Shown here: piece after piece, positions 7,558-13,881 of the stretch | How positions within the stretch are numbered: position 1 is the first letter of the stretch | How the letters are laid out: each line of letters begins with the position of its first letter | Assembly: GCA_003136915.1 (NCBI GenBank) | Contig: PLEB01000224.1 | Coordinates: 1-13,881 of the forward strand | Reading direction: 5' to 3' | DNA length: 13,881 bases | DNA from: Chitinophagaceae bacterium | GTDB lineage: Bacteria > Bacteroidota > Bacteroidia > Chitinophagales > Chitinophagaceae | Made by a program: the position numbers and the translations under genes | Notes under the pieces: generated by a model | Seen by the model: only the letters and a program-made list of their open reading frames with translations | Database searches by the model: none | What the model was told of the DNA's origin: nothing

Positions 7558-8139
7558 TTATAGGGCAATTCTTTTTTCTGTCATCATTTTACGCAGGTTG
7601 ATCAGTCCATACCGCATGCGGCCCAATGCTGTATTGATGCTGCAGTTGGTCAGGGAGGCGATTTCTTTAAAGCTGAGATCGGCATAATGCCGCAGAATAA
7701 TCACCTCGCGCTGATCCTCAGGAAGGAGGTCGAGCATCCGCCTAACACGGTCGTGACTCTGCCTTTTCATGATTTTTACGTCAGCGCCGTCCTCTGTAAA
7801 ATTGATAACTTCGAAGATGTCCCTGTCATCGCTGGTCTTGATGGTGGGGGTTCTTTTCACCTTGCGGAAATGGTCCACGCAGAGGTTGTGAGCAATGCGC
7901 ATCGCCCAGGGAAGGAATTTACCTTCTTCTGTGTACCGCCCACCCCGAATGGTGTCGATAATCTTGATCAGAACGTCCTGGAAAATGTCCTCGGCCAGAT
8001 ACTTGTCCTTTACGAGGAATAGAATAGATGTGTACAGTTTGTCCTTGTGGCGGATTACGAGGGCCTCCAGGGCCTGTAAGTCGCCGTCGCGAAATGAATG
8101 GATTAATTCGTGGTCGGTTTTCGTACGTAGCGAATTCAT
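7558..8139 (-). CDS. ECF-type (sigma-70 family) RNA polymerase sigma factor
   Basis: A 193-residue sigma factor containing only regions 2 and 4. Region 2 (about residues 22-93) contains the core-binding/-10 recognition segment with LAEDIFQDVLIKI (48-60) and the FLPWAMRIAHNLCVDHFRK helix (75-93). Region 4 (about 131-184) contains LPEDQREVIILRHYADLSFK (139-158) and the helix-turn-helix IASLTNCSINTALGRMRYGL. This is the layout of extracytoplasmic-function sigma factors. No anti-sigma factor or TonB-type receptor lies next to it, so it is not a FecI-type gene, and its target regulon cannot be read from context. It is transcribed alone: divergent from uvrA, convergent with dsbD, and ended by the terminator at 7459-7516. 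ATG at 8139 gives the expected short N-terminus; no Shine-Dalgarno is visible. Confidence 0.93.
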   Translation of the reverse strand: MNSLRTKTDHELIHSFRDGDLQALEALVIRHKDKLYTSILFLVKDKYLAEDIFQDVLIKIIDTIRGGRYTEEGKFLPWAMRIAHNLCVDHFRKVKRTPTIKTSDDRDIFEVINFTEDGADVKIMKRQSHDRVRRMLDLLPEDQREVIILRHYADLSFKEIASLTNCSINTALGRMRYGLINLRKMMTEKRIAL

Positions 8140-8141
8140 AA

Positions 8142-8214
8142 ACTTCTACGGTTTTTAAAGGTGATAGGATATGTATGTTGGATTTTGGAATGCTTGGCTT
8201 TTCGGTGTAGAAGT
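8142..8214 (-). promoter_or_regulatory. Long-range inverted repeat in the sigma gene leader
   Basis: ACTTCTAC (8142-8149) and GTAGAAGT (8207-8214) are perfect 8-bp inverted repeats separated by 57 nt. In minus-strand RNA the 3' arm ends 2 nt before the sigma gene ATG, so pairing would place the start codon at the base of a stem. Whether it forms depends on the transcription start being upstream of 8214, which the candidate promoter at 8267-8295 would allow. Confidence 0.35.
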
Positions 8215-8223
8215 GCTTACTCG

Positions 8224-8258
8224 ATAAAATTTATTTTATTGTGAAGTTAAAATTTTAA
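8224..8258. promoter_or_regulatory. Paired AT-rich palindromes between sigma gene and uvrA
   Basis: ATAAAAT (8224-8230) and ATTTTAT (8233-8239) are inverted around TT, and TTAAAATTTTAA (8247-8258) is a perfect 12-bp palindrome. Both lie in the divergent control region. They could bind an AT-preferring regulator, but AT-rich palindromes occur readily by chance. Confidence 0.25.
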
Positions 8259-8266
8259 TCAGGAAC

Positions 8267-8295
8267 TAAAGATATACAATTTTTGGAAAAAACAA
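8267..8295 (-). promoter_or_regulatory. Candidate promoter of the sigma factor gene
   Basis: On the minus strand TTG (8295-8293) is followed after 18 nt by TATCTTTA (8274-8267), a one-mismatch match to the Bacteroidota -7 box TAnnTTTG at acceptable spacing. Use of this promoter would give the sigma mRNA a leader of about 120 nt containing the palindromes at 8224-8258 and the long-range stem at 8142-8214. Confidence 0.35.
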
Positions 8296-8335
8296 CATTT
8301 TGGGAAAACTATTTGTTCTAGTAATTCCCCCGGGT

Positions 8336-8361
8336 CTTTCCCGAACTGGGAAAGCGCTTTC
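8336..8361. promoter_or_regulatory. Overlapping inverted repeats upstream of uvrA (candidate operator)
   Basis: CTTTCCC (8336-8342) and GGGAAAG (8348-8354) form a perfect 7-bp inverted repeat with a 5-nt spacer. Overlapping its right arm is the perfect 12-bp palindrome GAAAGCGCTTTC (8350-8361). The palindrome sits at the position of the -33 element for the uvrA -7 box at 8380, so a bound protein would block polymerase. No known damage-response box is recognised here. Confidence 0.4.
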
Positions 8362-8379
8362 TAATTGTTTCAGTTCCAA

Positions 8380-8387
8380 TATATTTG
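8380..8387 (+). promoter_or_regulatory. uvrA -7 promoter box (TATATTTG)
   Basis: TATATTTG is a perfect TAnnTTTG match located 12 nt before the uvrA ATG at 8400, implying a 5' leader of only a few nucleotides. A possible -33 element TTTC (8358-8361) lies 18 nt upstream and overlaps the palindrome at 8350-8361. Confidence 0.6.
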
Positions 8388-8399
8388 TTGTTCTCATTT

Positions 8400-11240
8400 A
8401 TGGCAGAAACTACAAAGGCAAAAAAAAATCCGGGGAAAACTACCAGGATAAGGGCCCTGGATTCGATCCAGATTAAGGGCGCCAGGGTACATAATCTTAA
8501 GAATGTCTCAGTTGATTTCCCGCGCAATAAACTTATTGTGGTCACTGGTGTATCAGGTTCGGGTAAATCTTCGTTGACCATCGACACCCTGTTTGCAGAA
8601 GGCCAGCGCCGTTATGCAGAGAGCCTGAGCGCCTATGCCCGCCAGTTCATGGCGCGGATGGACAAGCCCGACGTTGACTACATCAAGGGGCTCTGCCCTG
8701 CTATTGCCATAGAACAGAAAGTAAGCACCAGGACGCCCAGATCGACCGTAGGCAGCATGACGGAAATGTATGACTATCTCCGCCTGCTCTTCGCCAGGGT
8801 TGGTACCACATTTTCCCCAGTTTCGGGAAGGGAAGTCAAAAAGAACGATGTCCGGGACGTGATCCGGGAGATCCAGGCCCGGGCGCCGGGGGATAAATTA
8901 TTGATGCTGGTTCCTTTTAAACAGCACGCCAATAGAAGTACTACGGAAGAACTCAATATCCTGCTGCAAAAGGGATTTGCCCGCCTATACGTCAACAAAG
9001 AAACCCTAAGGATCGAAGAACTGCTTCCGGAAGCTGCAGGATTGCCCGGAAAAACATCCAGGGCAGCGGAGCCAAAGCTGCCTAAAAACAACTCCTACCT
9101 GCTGGTCGACCGGATTGTGGTGAAGGATTTCGATGAGGATGACCTGCACCGCCTGGCGGACTCCATCGGAACTGCATTTTATGAGGGCGAAGGAGAAATG
9201 CTGCTGGAGGTGAATGGGAAAGAGCAAATTCATTTCAGCAATCGCTTTGAAATGGACGGGATCCGCTTTGAGGAGCCTGTGCCAAACCTTTTTTCCTTCA
9301 ATAATCCCTTTGGAGCCTGCCCTACCTGCGAGGGTTTCGGACAGGTCCTCGGTATCGATCCCGACCTGGTAATTCCGGATAAGCGTCTGAGCGTATTCGA
9401 GGGCGCCGTGGCTCCCTGGAAAGGAGAAAAGCTGAGCGCCTGGAAAGACCATTTTATAAAAAATGTCCGCAAATATGATTTTCCAATCCACAAACCCATC
9501 ATGGATCTGACGAAGGCGCAGTATATACTCTTGTGGGAGGGGAACAAGGATATTAGCGGGATCAATGATTTCTTCGCGGAGGTGGAAAAAAACCTGTATA
9601 AAGTTCAATACCGGGTTTTGTTATCCAGGTACAGGGGCAGAACGGACTGCCCGGATTGCAAAGGATACCGCCTTCGTCCCGAAGCCCTGTATGTGAAGAT
9701 TGGGGGACTGCATATTGGCGAAGTCTCTGAGATGCCCGTGAGCAAGTTGTTCGTATGGTTCAGGGACCTTTCCCTTTCAGCTTTTCAGGAACAAGTGGCC
9801 AAACGCATTCTGATAGAGGTCCGAAATCGCCTGAATACTTTGCTGGATGTGGGCCTGGGTTATCTTACAATGAACCGTCTGGCAAATTCACTGAGTGGTG
9901 GCGAAAGCCAGCGGATCCAGCTTACACGCTCCCTGGGAAGCAATCTCACCAACTCACTATATATATTGGATGAGCCTTCCATCGGCCTGCATTCCCGCGA
10001 TACCCAGCGGCTGATTGTAGTGCTGAAGCAGCTTCGCAACCTGGGCAATACCGTAGTAGTTGTCGAACACGATGAAATGATGATGCGCGAGGCAGATCAT
10101 ATTATTGACATGGGGCCGCTGGCCAGCCACCTGGGAGGAGAAGTGGTTGCAGAAGGTGATTTTGAAGCAATTATTCAAAATGAGCAAAGCCTGACGGGCA
10201 AATACCTGCGGTGTGATCTTCGGATTGAACCGCCCAAAAAAGTAAGGGAATGGAAACGATCCATTATTGTAAACGGGGCCCGGCAGCACAACCTGAAAAA
10301 TATAACGGTGGAATTTCCGCTAAATGTATTATGTGTGGTGAGTGGGGTGAGTGGCAGCGGAAAAACAACCCTGGTCAAGCAGATCTTATATCCCGGATTG
10401 CAGAAGATCAAGGGGGAATTTGCTGATAAAGTGGGTATTCATAAATCCATTAGCGGTGACATTGATTCGATAAACCAGGTTGAGCTTGTGGACCAAAACC
10501 CGATTGGCAAATCATCCCGCAGCAATCCGGTGACTTATATCAAAGCGTATGATGAGATCAGGGATCTCTATTCCAAACAACCCCTGAGCAAATTGCGTGG
10601 ATTTCTTCCGAAACATTTTTCTTTTAACGTGGATGGAGGCCGGTGCGACACCTGCAAGGGAGAAGGAGAACAAGTGGTGGAAATGCAATTTCTGGCAGAT
10701 GTTCATCTGACCTGTGAGGTATGTGGCGGCAAGAGGTTTAAGGAAGAGGTGCTGGAAGTGCATTACCGCAATAAAAATATTCACGATGTACTCGAACTGA
10801 GCGTGGATGATGCGATAGAATTTTTCAAGGATGAAAAAGACATAACGCAAAAAATAAAACCGCTGAGCGACGTCGGGCTTGGATACATCAAGCTGGGACA
10901 ATCCTCTGATACTTTATCGGGCGGCGAAGCACAGCGCGTAAAGCTGGCCTCTTTTCTCGGCAAAGGGAAAAGCCTTGGTCAGATCCTTTTCATATTTGAT
11001 GAACCGACCACAGGTTTGCACTTTCATGATATTAAAAAACTCCTTGCCTCTTTCCGGGCGCTGATCGATCAGGGGCATTCCGTGCTGGTTGTGGAACATA
11101 ATACGGATGTAATCCGATCGGCTGACTGGGTCATTGACCTTGGTCCCGAAGCCGGAGATGCAGGCGGAGAGCTGGTTTACACAGGGATTCCCGCAGGATT
11201 AAAAAAATCCAAGACCAGTTATACCGGGAAGTTTATTTAA
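8400..11240 (+). CDS. uvrA: Excinuclease ABC subunit UvrA
   Basis: A 946-residue ATPase that, with UvrB, detects bulky DNA lesions and starts nucleotide excision repair in the cytoplasm. It has the duplicated ABC layout. First half: Walker A GVSGSGKSS (50-58), zinc module with CPTC (Cys307/310) and CPDC (Cys417/420), signature LSGGESQR (498-505), Walker B YILDEP around Asp524/Glu525. Second half: Walker A GVSGSGKTT (649-657), zinc module Cys749/752 and Cys772/775, signature LSGGEAQR (839-846), Walker B around Asp867/Glu868. Length is normal for the family. In the LFARVG region the usual CPxCG is replaced by SPVSG, which I know as a Bacteroidota variant rather than damage. The start is ATG 8400; an upstream in-frame TTG at 8385 overlaps the -7 promoter box and is rejected. 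It is transcribed alone. Confidence 0.98.
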   Translation: MAETTKAKKNPGKTTRIRALDSIQIKGARVHNLKNVSVDFPRNKLIVVTGVSGSGKSSLTIDTLFAEGQRRYAESLSAYARQFMARMDKPDVDYIKGLCPAIAIEQKVSTRTPRSTVGSMTEMYDYLRLLFARVGTTFSPVSGREVKKNDVRDVIREIQARAPGDKLLMLVPFKQHANRSTTEELNILLQKGFARLYVNKETLRIEELLPEAAGLPGKTSRAAEPKLPKNNSYLLVDRIVVKDFDEDDLHRLADSIGTAFYEGEGEMLLEVNGKEQIHFSNRFEMDGIRFEEPVPNLFSFNNPFGACPTCEGFGQVLGIDPDLVIPDKRLSVFEGAVAPWKGEKLSAWKDHFIKNVRKYDFPIHKPIMDLTKAQYILLWEGNKDISGINDFFAEVEKNLYKVQYRVLLSRYRGRTDCPDCKGYRLRPEALYVKIGGLHIGEVSEMPVSKLFVWFRDLSLSAFQEQVAKRILIEVRNRLNTLLDVGLGYLTMNRLANSLSGGESQRIQLTRSLGSNLTNSLYILDEPSIGLHSRDTQRLIVVLKQLRNLGNTVVVVEHDEMMMREADHIIDMGPLASHLGGEVVAEGDFEAIIQNEQSLTGKYLRCDLRIEPPKKVREWKRSIIVNGARQHNLKNITVEFPLNVLCVVSGVSGSGKTTLVKQILYPGLQKIKGEFADKVGIHKSISGDIDSINQVELVDQNPIGKSSRSNPVTYIKAYDEIRDLYSKQPLSKLRGFLPKHFSFNVDGGRCDTCKGEGEQVVEMQFLADVHLTCEVCGGKRFKEEVLEVHYRNKNIHDVLELSVDDAIEFFKDEKDITQKIKPLSDVGLGYIKLGQSSDTLSGGEAQRVKLASFLGKGKSLGQILFIFDEPTTGLHFHDIKKLLASFRALIDQGHSVLVVEHNTDVIRSADWVIDLGPEAGDAGGELVYTGIPAGLKKSKTSYTGKFI

Positions 11241-11294
11241 TCTGGCTCAGAAGAATTTCGTGGTAAGCATCGGAGAATAATATCCATTTTGTAT

Positions 11295-11684
11295 TCACCT
11301 AAGCATTTTAGTCAGAAAAGCCAGCACGAATTGGAGAACGCCCACGCCAACAATCCAAACTAGGGTTTCCGATTTATTTTTATTCATCCGGTCAATCAAA
11401 TCAATTTTGTTTACATTCATCCGTTCAATCAATTCAATCTTGTCAGCTTTCGCTTGTTGAATCAATTCGATTTTGACAGTTTTTGCATTTTCCATCAATT
11501 CAAACTTGTCAGCTTTTGCATTTTGTATCAATTCAATCTTGTCTTCTTTTATTAGAAAGACATTTGTCTTTGTATCCAGCTCCGCCTTTACTTCGGAGTG
11601 TATAAATTGCATAAGCTCATAGGTTTCCTCTTCACCCATTTTTTTACGTAATAGATTGTATAAGGCGATTTCGGTAATACCCAT
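11295..11684 (-). CDS. Small membrane-anchored coiled-coil protein with 11-residue repeats
   Basis: A 129-residue protein. An N-terminal helical segment (1-45) precedes five consecutive 11-residue repeats at 46-56, 57-67, 68-78, 79-89 and 90-100, with a degenerate sixth (101-111). The consensus is K-A-D-K-I-E-L-I-x-x-A/M. The hydrophobic positions recur with a hendecad period, which predicts a long, nearly straight coiled coil. A single C-terminal transmembrane helix (about 108-125) follows with a basic end (KMLR), so it is probably tail-anchored with the coil in the cytoplasm. The architecture resembles DUF1640/CCDC90-type proteins, but I cannot confirm homology and the function is unknown. 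It lies 64 nt after the DUF4293 gene but has its own promoter. ATG 11684 is 4 nt from a -7 box; Met16 (MGEEETYEL) is an alternative start. Confidence 0.75.
   Translation of the reverse strand: MGITEIALYNLLRKKMGEEETYELMQFIHSEVKAELDTKTNVFLIKEDKIELIQNAKADKFELMENAKTVKIELIQQAKADKIELIERMNVNKIDLIDRMNKNKSETLVWIVGVGVLQFVLAFLTKMLR
11385..11549 (-). repeat. 33-bp imperfect tandem repeats inside the coiled-coil gene
   Basis: Five imperfect 33-bp units encode the 11-residue repeats (residues 46-100) of the small coiled-coil protein. Motifs such as ATCAATTC recur once per unit on the plus strand. Similarity at DNA level between units, not only at protein level, suggests fairly recent duplication or ongoing slippage. 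Confidence 0.8.
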
Positions 11685-11688
11685 TTTT

Positions 11689-11719
11689 CAAAGTTAGAAA
11701 CATTATCTATTTCTTTCAA
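11689..11719 (-). promoter_or_regulatory. Bacteroidota-type promoter of the coiled-coil gene
   Basis: On the minus strand TTG (11719-11717), a 20-nt spacer and TAACTTTG (11696-11689) give an excellent match to the phylum consensus TTG-N19-21-TAnnTTTG. The box ends only 4 nt before the ATG at 11684, so transcription should begin at or just after that codon. Confidence 0.65.
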
Positions 11720-11748
11720 TACCACAAATAGGGTGTTTTAACCTTAAA

Positions 11749-12168
11749 TTACCGCAACCTGTTGAGACTTTTTACCAGCTTTTGATCCTTTGAAATTCCT
11801 CTTGCCGCGAGGAAAAGAAAAACGGGTATCAGGAAACTTAATACGGCAGTGAGCGCGTAATTCCCATTTGTAAATTTCAAGGTCTGTTTGTAATACAGAA
11901 ATATATTGAAGAGAGAAAAAAGAAGACTTACTACAACGATACGCATTTGAATTTTCCGGTTCTTGTATAAAAAAATATCAATTACCGACGCGCATATTAA
12001 ACCGATAGTTATAGCCAGGATCCAGATATTAAAGGCAGCATTCAGGTACTGATAACTGATGGGCTGACCGGGAACTGCAAGGTTTCCACTATAAAAGGAA
12101 AGCCGGATAGTAAAGAAAGCGCAAATGGCTGCAAATAGGAGCCAAACGGATTGCATGCGTTGAAGCAT
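11749..12168 (-). CDS. DUF4293 family membrane protein
   Basis: A 139-residue protein with four predicted transmembrane helices (about 7-23, 46-67, 76-93 and 105-122). The opening MLQRMQSVWLLFAAI and overall length match the DUF4293 family, a Bacteroidota-restricted group of four-helix inner-membrane proteins without known function. Family assignment is from recognition of the N-terminal motif and topology. ATG 12168 starts 26 nt after the glyA stop codon, with no terminator between them, so it is probably co-transcribed with glyA. The basic C-terminus (LVKSLNRLR) is consistent with a cytoplasmic end. No catalytic residues are evident. Confidence 0.82.
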   Translation of the reverse strand: MLQRMQSVWLLFAAICAFFTIRLSFYSGNLAVPGQPISYQYLNAAFNIWILAITIGLICASVIDIFLYKNRKIQMRIVVVSLLFSLFNIFLYYKQTLKFTNGNYALTAVLSFLIPVFLFLAARGISKDQKLVKSLNRLR

Positions 12169-12194
12169 AGGTAGATCGGTTTAGTTTTAAAAAA

Positions 12195-13478
12195 TCAGCA
12201 CTTCCATTCCGGATATAATGGAAAATCCTTCATCCGTTCATTCACTTTTTTGCGGATAGCATGAAGCACTGGCTCTTCTTCGGCATGTATCAGTGCTTCA
12301 TCTATCCAGTCAACTATTTCACTCATATCCTGCTTCTTCATACCCCGGGTTGTGATAGCCGGAACTCCAACACGGATACCGGAAGTTACAAAAGCGCTTT
12401 TATCGTCGAACGGAACCATATTCTTGTTGACGGTAATATCTGCTTTGCCCAGGGCTATCTCTGCTTTTTTTCCGCTGATATTTTTATTCCGCAGGTCAAT
12501 CAGCAGTAAATGATTATCCGTTCCGCCGGAAACAATATCATAGCCCTTTTTTGTAAAGCAACTGCTCATTGCCTGCGCGTTTACGATGATCTGCCCGGCA
12601 TAATCCGTGAATTCATCGGAAAGAATTTCCCCGAAGCTGATGGCTTTGGCAGCAATTACGTGCTCGAGCGGTCCGCCCTGGATGCCCGGGAAAACAGCCA
12701 TGTCAAGCAGGGTACTCATAGGGCGGATATTTCCTTTGTTATCTTTTAATCCGAAAGGATTGTCGAAATCTTTTTTCATGAGGATTATGCCGCCGCGGGG
12801 TCCGCGCAGCGTTTTGTGGGTGGTGGATGTAACAAAATGGCAATCCTCAAAAGGTGAACTCAATAATTTCTTAGCGATGAGTCCGGCTGGATGCGCCATA
12901 TCACACATCACCAGGGCGCCAACGCTGTCTGCAATCTGTCGAATTCTTGGGTAGTCCCAATCACGACTGTATGCCGAAGCGCCGCAAATTATAAGTTTCG
13001 GTCTTTCTTTTTTTGCAGTCTGCTCCATCATATCATAATCTACGAGGCCGTCATCCTTCTTCACTCCATAAAAAACCGGATGGTATAGTTTACCGGAGAA
13101 ATTAACGGGTGATCCGTGGGTAAGATGCCCCCCCATACTCAGATCCAATCCCATGATCTTATCTCCGGGCTGCAGAACGGCAAGCATCAGTGCAGCGTTC
13201 GCCTGTGCGCCACTGTGCGGTTGTACGTTGGCATATTCGCAATCAAAGATTTTTTTGAGCCGGTCAATGGCCAGCTGCTCGGTTTGATCAACAAATTCGC
13301 ATCCGCCATAATACCTGCGACCGGGATACCCTTCCGCATATTTGTTCGTCATTACATTTCCCATTGCCTGCATGACCTGCACAGATGTAAAATTCTCAGA
13401 TGCAATCAGCTCAATACCATGTCTTTGCCGTTCAAGTTCTTGATGAATGATTTCGAATACCAGGTTGTCTCTTTGCAT
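12195..13478 (-). CDS. glyA: Serine hydroxymethyltransferase
   Basis: A 427-residue PLP enzyme that interconverts serine plus tetrahydrofolate with glycine plus 5,10-methylene-tetrahydrofolate, the main one-carbon source for purine, thymidylate and methionine synthesis; cytoplasmic. Diagnostic motifs are [10 protein letters not shown] (23-32), [20 protein letters not shown] (45-64), the QPHSGAQAN stretch (86-94), [11 protein letters not shown] (192-202) and [14 protein letters not shown] with the PLP Schiff-base Lys222. Length is standard (E. coli GlyA 417). The start at ATG 13478 (MQRDNLVFE) is chosen over an in-frame TTG at 13496 because the latter lies upstream of the -7 box at 13483-13490. 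It is first in a probable unit with the DUF4293 gene. Confidence 0.97.
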   Translation of the reverse strand: MQRDNLVFEIIHQELERQRHGIELIASENFTSVQVMQAMGNVMTNKYAEGYPGRRYYGGCEFVDQTEQLAIDRLKKIFDCEYANVQPHSGAQANAALMLAVLQPGDKIMGLDLSMGGHLTHGSPVNFSGKLYHPVFYGVKKDDGLVDYDMMEQTAKKERPKLIICGASAYSRDWDYPRIRQIADSVGALVMCDMAHPAGLIAKKLLSSPFEDCHFVTSTTHKTLRGPRGGIILMKKDFDNPFGLKDNKGNIRPMSTLLDMAVFPGIQGGPLEHVIAAKAISFGEILSDEFTDYAGQIIVNAQAMSSCFTKKGYDIVSGGTDNHLLLIDLRNKNISGKKAEIALGKADITVNKNMVPFDDKSAFVTSGIRVGVPAITTRGMKKQDMSEIVDWIDEALIHAEEEPVLHAIRKKVNERMKDFPLYPEWKC

Positions 13479-13482
13479 GGCG

Positions 13483-13490
13483 CAAAAATA
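13483..13490 (-). promoter_or_regulatory. glyA -7 promoter box (TATTTTTG)
   Basis: On the minus strand TATTTTTG is a perfect TAnnTTTG match and ends 4 nt before the glyA ATG (13478), again predicting a leaderless or near-leaderless mRNA. No clear TTG is present at the proper -33 distance, so the -7 box carries the call. Confidence 0.5.
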
Positions 13491-13615
13491 GGTCAACTAA
13501 TTTTAAAAGTTTCAGGGCGGATTGATTTGATTTAAGAATTGTGCGGAGATTATTTGCGGTTGATACTGATGATTTTCAGTTCAGCACCGAAGGTTGCCAC
13601 GCATTTAAATTAAGA

Positions 13616-13642
13616 TTGAAAATAGAAATTTCATTACTTTCG
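13616..13642 (+). promoter_or_regulatory. Candidate promoter of the nucleotidyltransferase gene
   Basis: TTG (13616-13618) is followed after 16 nt by TACTTTCG (13635-13642), a one-mismatch -7 box. If used, the gene would carry a leader of about 90 nt, much longer than those of uvrA or glyA. The spacer is slightly short of the phylum norm. Confidence 0.3.
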
Positions 13643-13675
13643 GGCTCTTTAGCTGGAATTTAAACCAGGACAGGA

Positions 13676-13692
13676 TCAGCCGGGTCAGCCGG
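13676..13692. repeat. Short direct repeat TCAGCCGG in the leader
   Basis: TCAGCCGG occurs at 13676-13683 and 13685-13692 with a 9-bp period, and a partial third unit (CCGG, 13694-13697) follows. It lies in an unusually GC-rich stretch between the candidate promoter and the nucleotidyltransferase ATG. Confidence 0.5.
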
Positions 13693-13738
13693 ACCGGACA
13701 GAAGACGGTTCATTTGCGCAGCCTGGCAAATACTGAAT

Positions 13739-13881
13739 ATGAAAGCAATCATTCCCGTAGCAGGCGCCGGTACAAAATTACGGCCGCATACATATACCCA
13801 ACCAAAAGCACTGATTCCGCTGGCCGGCAAGACCATTCTCAGTATTATCGTTGATCAGTTGCTGGAAGCCGGAATCAACGA
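13739..13881 (+). CDS. Sugar-phosphate nucleotidyltransferase, N-terminal part (cut by window end)
   Basis: Only the first 47 codons are in the window. The translation begins MKAIIPVAGAGTKLRPHTYT and continues QPKALIPLAGKTILSIIVDQ. This is the nucleotide-binding signature G-x-G-T-K/R-L-x-P followed by the PKALIP element (residues 9-16 and 22-27) of NTP_transferase enzymes, which couple a sugar 1-phosphate to an NTP to give an NDP-sugar for envelope polysaccharide synthesis. The substrate (glucose-, mannose- or other sugar 1-phosphate) cannot be told from this fragment. ATG 13739 is the natural family start, with the beta-strand KAIIPVAG at residue 2. It is divergent from glyA with 260 bp between start codons. 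Confidence 0.88.
   Translation, partial: MKAIIPVAGAGTKLRPHTYTQPKALIPLAGKTILSIIVDQLLEAGIN

Noticed and set aside
7356..7568. Minus-strand 70-codon open frame between dsbD and the sigma gene
   Set aside because: It spans the sigma gene terminator hairpin, overlaps both neighbouring genes' ends, and its composition follows the AT-rich gap; no protein-like features support it.
8385..8399. Upstream in-frame TTG as the uvrA start, adding five residues
   Set aside because: It falls inside the -7 promoter box at 8380-8387, so it would not be in the mRNA; ATG 8400 fits the family.
8800..8840. Loss of the CPxCG motif in the first UvrA domain (SPVSG instead) as a defect
   Set aside because: I know this as a lineage variant in Bacteroidota UvrA, and both other zinc modules and all ATPase motifs are intact.
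9006..9608. 200-codon minus-strand open frame inside uvrA
   Set aside because: It is antisense to conserved uvrA coding sequence, with no promoter and no recognisable motifs.
11241..11294. Possible bidirectional terminator between uvrA and the coiled-coil gene
   Set aside because: The 54-bp convergent gap contains no convincing stem followed by a T-run on either strand.
13479..13496. Upstream in-frame TTG as the glyA start
   Set aside because: The TTG lies upstream of the TATTTTTG box at 13483-13490 and would not be transcribed; ATG 13478 gives the expected N-terminus.
13653..13735. Short open frame in the leader of the nucleotidyltransferase gene (QPGQPD-like translation)
   Set aside because: It has no ATG/GTG/TTG start after the preceding in-frame stop and ends before the real ATG; the frame is likely incidental.

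Overview
The window looks like a chromosomal segment from a Bacteroidota bacterium, most likely a Chitinophagales/Chitinophagaceae relative. The evidence is the lineage-typical protein families (a DUF4293-type and a DUF6427-like membrane protein, and a UvrA whose first domain carries the SPVSG variant I associate with this phylum), several TAnnTTTG promoter boxes just upstream of start codons, and the absence of Shine-Dalgarno sequences. Gene density is high and most products are housekeeping proteins. I see no tRNA, rRNA, CRISPR array, insertion sequence, phage gene or obvious defence system, and no complete undescribed system.

Layout from left to right. A heptanucleotide tandem repeat lies at the left edge, next to the 3' end of a minus-strand kup potassium transporter gene. 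Divergent from kup is a plus-strand run of four closely spaced genes: a secreted protein of unknown function with a Tyr/Pro-rich insert, a polytopic DUF6427-like membrane protein, purQ (glutaminase subunit of FGAM synthase), and a DsbD-type thiol:disulfide reductase whose N-terminal domain has no cysteines. purQ has a perfect 10-bp inverted repeat at its promoter/start. A convergent gap holding an intrinsic terminator separates dsbD from a minus-strand ECF-type sigma factor gene. A 260-bp divergent region, rich in palindromes, separates the sigma gene from uvrA.

uvrA converges on three minus-strand genes, which are transcribed in the order glyA (serine hydroxymethyltransferase), a DUF4293 membrane protein, and a small membrane-anchored protein built from 11-residue repeats. 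The last of these has its own strong promoter. Divergent from glyA, the right edge holds the first 47 codons of a sugar-phosphate nucleotidyltransferase, preceded by a leader of about 90 bp.

Functionally the genes are mixed: potassium uptake, de novo purine synthesis and one-carbon supply (purQ, glyA), envelope redox maintenance (dsbD), transcription control (sigma), nucleotide excision repair (uvrA) and nucleotide-sugar synthesis. The points most worth a second look are the purQ operator-like repeat, the cysteine-free DsbD alpha domain, the hendecad-repeat protein, promoter boxes only 4 nt from start codons, and the structured sigma/uvrA intergenic region.
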